The position numbers and the translations under genes were made by a program. From Nitrososphaerales archaeon TH5888 (GTDB lineage Archaea; Thermoproteota; Nitrososphaeria; Nitrososphaerales; Nitrososphaeraceae): a stretch of 6,169 bases of DNA. The stretch covers positions 1-6,169 of the forward strand of contig JAATVN010000148.1 of NCBI GenBank assembly GCA_014523595.1, written 5' to 3'. The notes beneath the pieces are model-generated. The model was not told the origin of the DNA and made no database searches. It worked only from the letters and a program-made list of their open reading frames with translations. Shown here piece by piece: positions 5,291 through 6,169 of this stretch (position 1 is its first letter; each line of letters starts with the position of its first letter).

Positions 5291-5298
5291 AAGGTGAT
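5291..5298 (+). promoter_or_regulatory. Strong Shine-Dalgarno that sets the thermosome TTG start
   Basis: AAGGTGAT is a near-full match to the complement of the archaeal 16S 3' end and lies 7 bases before the TTG at 5306. An ATG at 5299-5301 abuts the site directly and is followed at once by TAA, so it cannot encode anything. The alternative in-frame ATG at 5336 has only GGTGG two bases before it, too close for normal initiation. Confidence 0.75.
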
Positions 5299-5305
5299 AT
5301 GTAAA

Positions 5306-6169
5306 TTGGAATCAATTCAAGCAACAGCTGGTGGAATGCCAGTTATAATTTTAAAAGAAGGAACTAAAGAAAGTAAAGGTAGAGAAGCACAACGAAATAA
5401 CTTTGTCGCAGCCAAGTTAATTGCCGAAATGGTAAAAACATGTCTCGGTCCACGCGGCATGGATAAGATGCTGGTAGATACACTTGGCGATGTTACAATT
5501 ACTAATGATGGGGCTACCATCCTTAAAGAAATGGATGTTCAACATCCAGCAGCAAAAATGATGGTCGAGGTAGCCAAATCGGTCGACAATGAAGTGGGAG
5601 ATGGTACGACATCCTCTGTTATTTTTGCTGGGGCGTTATTGGAAAAAGCAGAGGAGTTAGTAAATAAAGATGTACATCCTTCCGTTATTGTAGACGGCTA
5701 TACTGCTGCGGCGGAAAAAGCTCTTGAATTTTTGCAAAAAATAGCAATAAAAATTGATGTAAATGATAAAAATGCCTTGACCAACATTGCAAGAACAAGC
5801 ATGTATTCCAAACTTGTTTCTGATGATAGTCCTACATTAGCTAAAATCGTAGTGGATGCCGCAAAACAGGTTGCTGAAAGTGTCGATGACGGCAAGAAAT
5901 TAAGAGTAGATTTGGATAATATTAAAGTAGAAAAGAAACCAGGAACATCCATCCGAGATAGTAAACTAGTCAAAGGGATAGTTCTGGATAAGGAAGTTGT
6001 ACATGCAGGCATGCCAAAGAAGATTGAAAAGGCAAAGATAGCCCTGATAAATTCTGCGTTAGAAATAGAGAAAACAGAGATGAGTGCTGAGATAAGAATC
6101 AATGATCCTCAACAAATGCAAATGTTCCTTGAAGAGGAAAATAGAATGTTGAAGGCAATGGTTGATAAG
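5306..6169 (+). CDS. thsA: Thermosome subunit, group II chaperonin (3' end off the right edge)
   Basis: 288 codons are open to the right edge; the family is about 540-570 residues, so roughly half is present. The product is an ATP-driven cytosolic folding chaperonin that builds double-ring particles, homologous to eukaryotic CCT. The equatorial ATP-binding domain shows GREAQRNN (25-32), [10 protein letters not shown] (47-56), [20 protein letters not shown] (61-80) and the catalytic-loop GDGTT (98-102), all intact. The intermediate domain follows, including [10 protein letters not shown] (160-169), and the apical domain begins near 210 and includes [12 protein letters not shown] (222-233) and the start of the helical lid ([13 protein letters not shown] at the edge). 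TTG was chosen as start because of the Shine-Dalgarno at 5291-5298. Thaumarchaeota and other archaea often carry several paralogues, so the alpha/beta symbol is tentative. Confidence 0.96.
   Translation, partial: MESIQATAGGMPVIILKEGTKESKGREAQRNNFVAAKLIAEMVKTCLGPRGMDKMLVDTLGDVTITNDGATILKEMDVQHPAAKMMVEVAKSVDNEVGDGTTSSVIFAGALLEKAEELVNKDVHPSVIVDGYTAAAEKALEFLQKIAIKIDVNDKNALTNIARTSMYSKLVSDDSPTLAKIVVDAAKQVAESVDDGKKLRVDLDNIKVEKKPGTSIRDSKLVKGIVLDKEVVHAGMPKKIEKAKIALINSALEIEKTEMSAEIRINDPQQMQMFLEEENRMLKAMVDK

Larger units (their letters stand above)
5007..5305. other. Gene-free divergent promoter region between ctaB and the thermosome gene
   Basis: About 300 bases with no convincing gene. The longest ATG frame on the plus strand starting at 5008 has only 19 codons. 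The region holds the ctaB TATA-like box on the left and the thermosome TATA box and leader on the right. Between them are small repeats: a near-tandem GATAACGT/GATAACGC at 5095-5110, a short inverted repeat TGAAT/ATTCA at 5130-5144, the palindrome TGCAAAGTTTGCA at 5177-5189, and an imperfect 18-base direct repeat at 5201 and 5231. No tRNA or other structured RNA gene was recognised. Confidence 0.6.

Noticed and set aside
5317..6102. Minus-strand open frames (5317-5520 and 5698-6102) opposite the thermosome gene
   Set aside because: Both are antisense to strongly conserved chaperonin sequence; the open frames are a by-product of its codon pattern.
1..6169. Search for CRISPR arrays, insertion sequences, tRNA or rRNA genes, integrase sites and defence genes
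   Set aside because: No regularly spaced repeats, transposase or integrase motifs, cloverleaf-like segments or rRNA signatures were recognised on either strand. The intergenic space is too small for a hidden system.

Overview
The window is an AT-rich piece of an archaeal chromosome. Its content points to an ammonia-oxidiser-like Thaumarchaeote (Nitrososphaeria): archaeal-type ribosomal protein S19e, a PDCD5 family protein, the RNase P protein Rpr2/RPP21, the Nep1 rRNA methyltransferase, a group II chaperonin (thermosome), and an aerobic heme O synthase. Lineage is inferred from gene content and protein character only; no rRNA gene is present. Several genes have TATA-like boxes about 25 bases before the start or a short leader, which is the archaeal pattern.

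Layout, left to right. Positions 1-1859 hold a minus-strand pair: an MDR-family dehydrogenase (810-1859), then 21 bases further a CitE/HpcH-like acyl-CoA lyase (788 down to the left edge, 3' end missing). Positions 1947-3293 hold minus-strand information-processing genes: rnp4 (Rpr2), a 282-base gap with a strong hairpin and a promoter, then rps19e and a PDCD5 homologue 24 bases apart. Nep1 (3403-4086, plus) diverges from rnp4 and converges on ctaB (minus, stop at 4083); their stop codons overlap. After a gap of about 300 bases with two divergent promoters, a thermosome subunit gene starts at 5306 and runs off the right edge (288 codons visible).

The central cluster (nep1, rnp4, rps19e, pdcd5) is a translation and ribosome-assembly neighbourhood. 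Nep1 modifies small-subunit rRNA and in yeast is genetically tied to loading of Rps19, so the co-location with rps19e is meaningful. CtaB links to terminal oxidase heme biosynthesis, and the left-hand pair looks like a small CoA or carbonyl metabolism operon of unknown substrate.

I found no mobile element, CRISPR array, tRNA, rRNA gene or defence system. The window is mostly conserved core genome. The items worth a second look are regulatory (repeats at the rps19e and thermosome promoters, the thermosome start region, TTG starts) and enzymatic (loss of the catalytic zinc ligands in the dehydrogenase, and an altered first Mg-binding motif in the heme O synthase).
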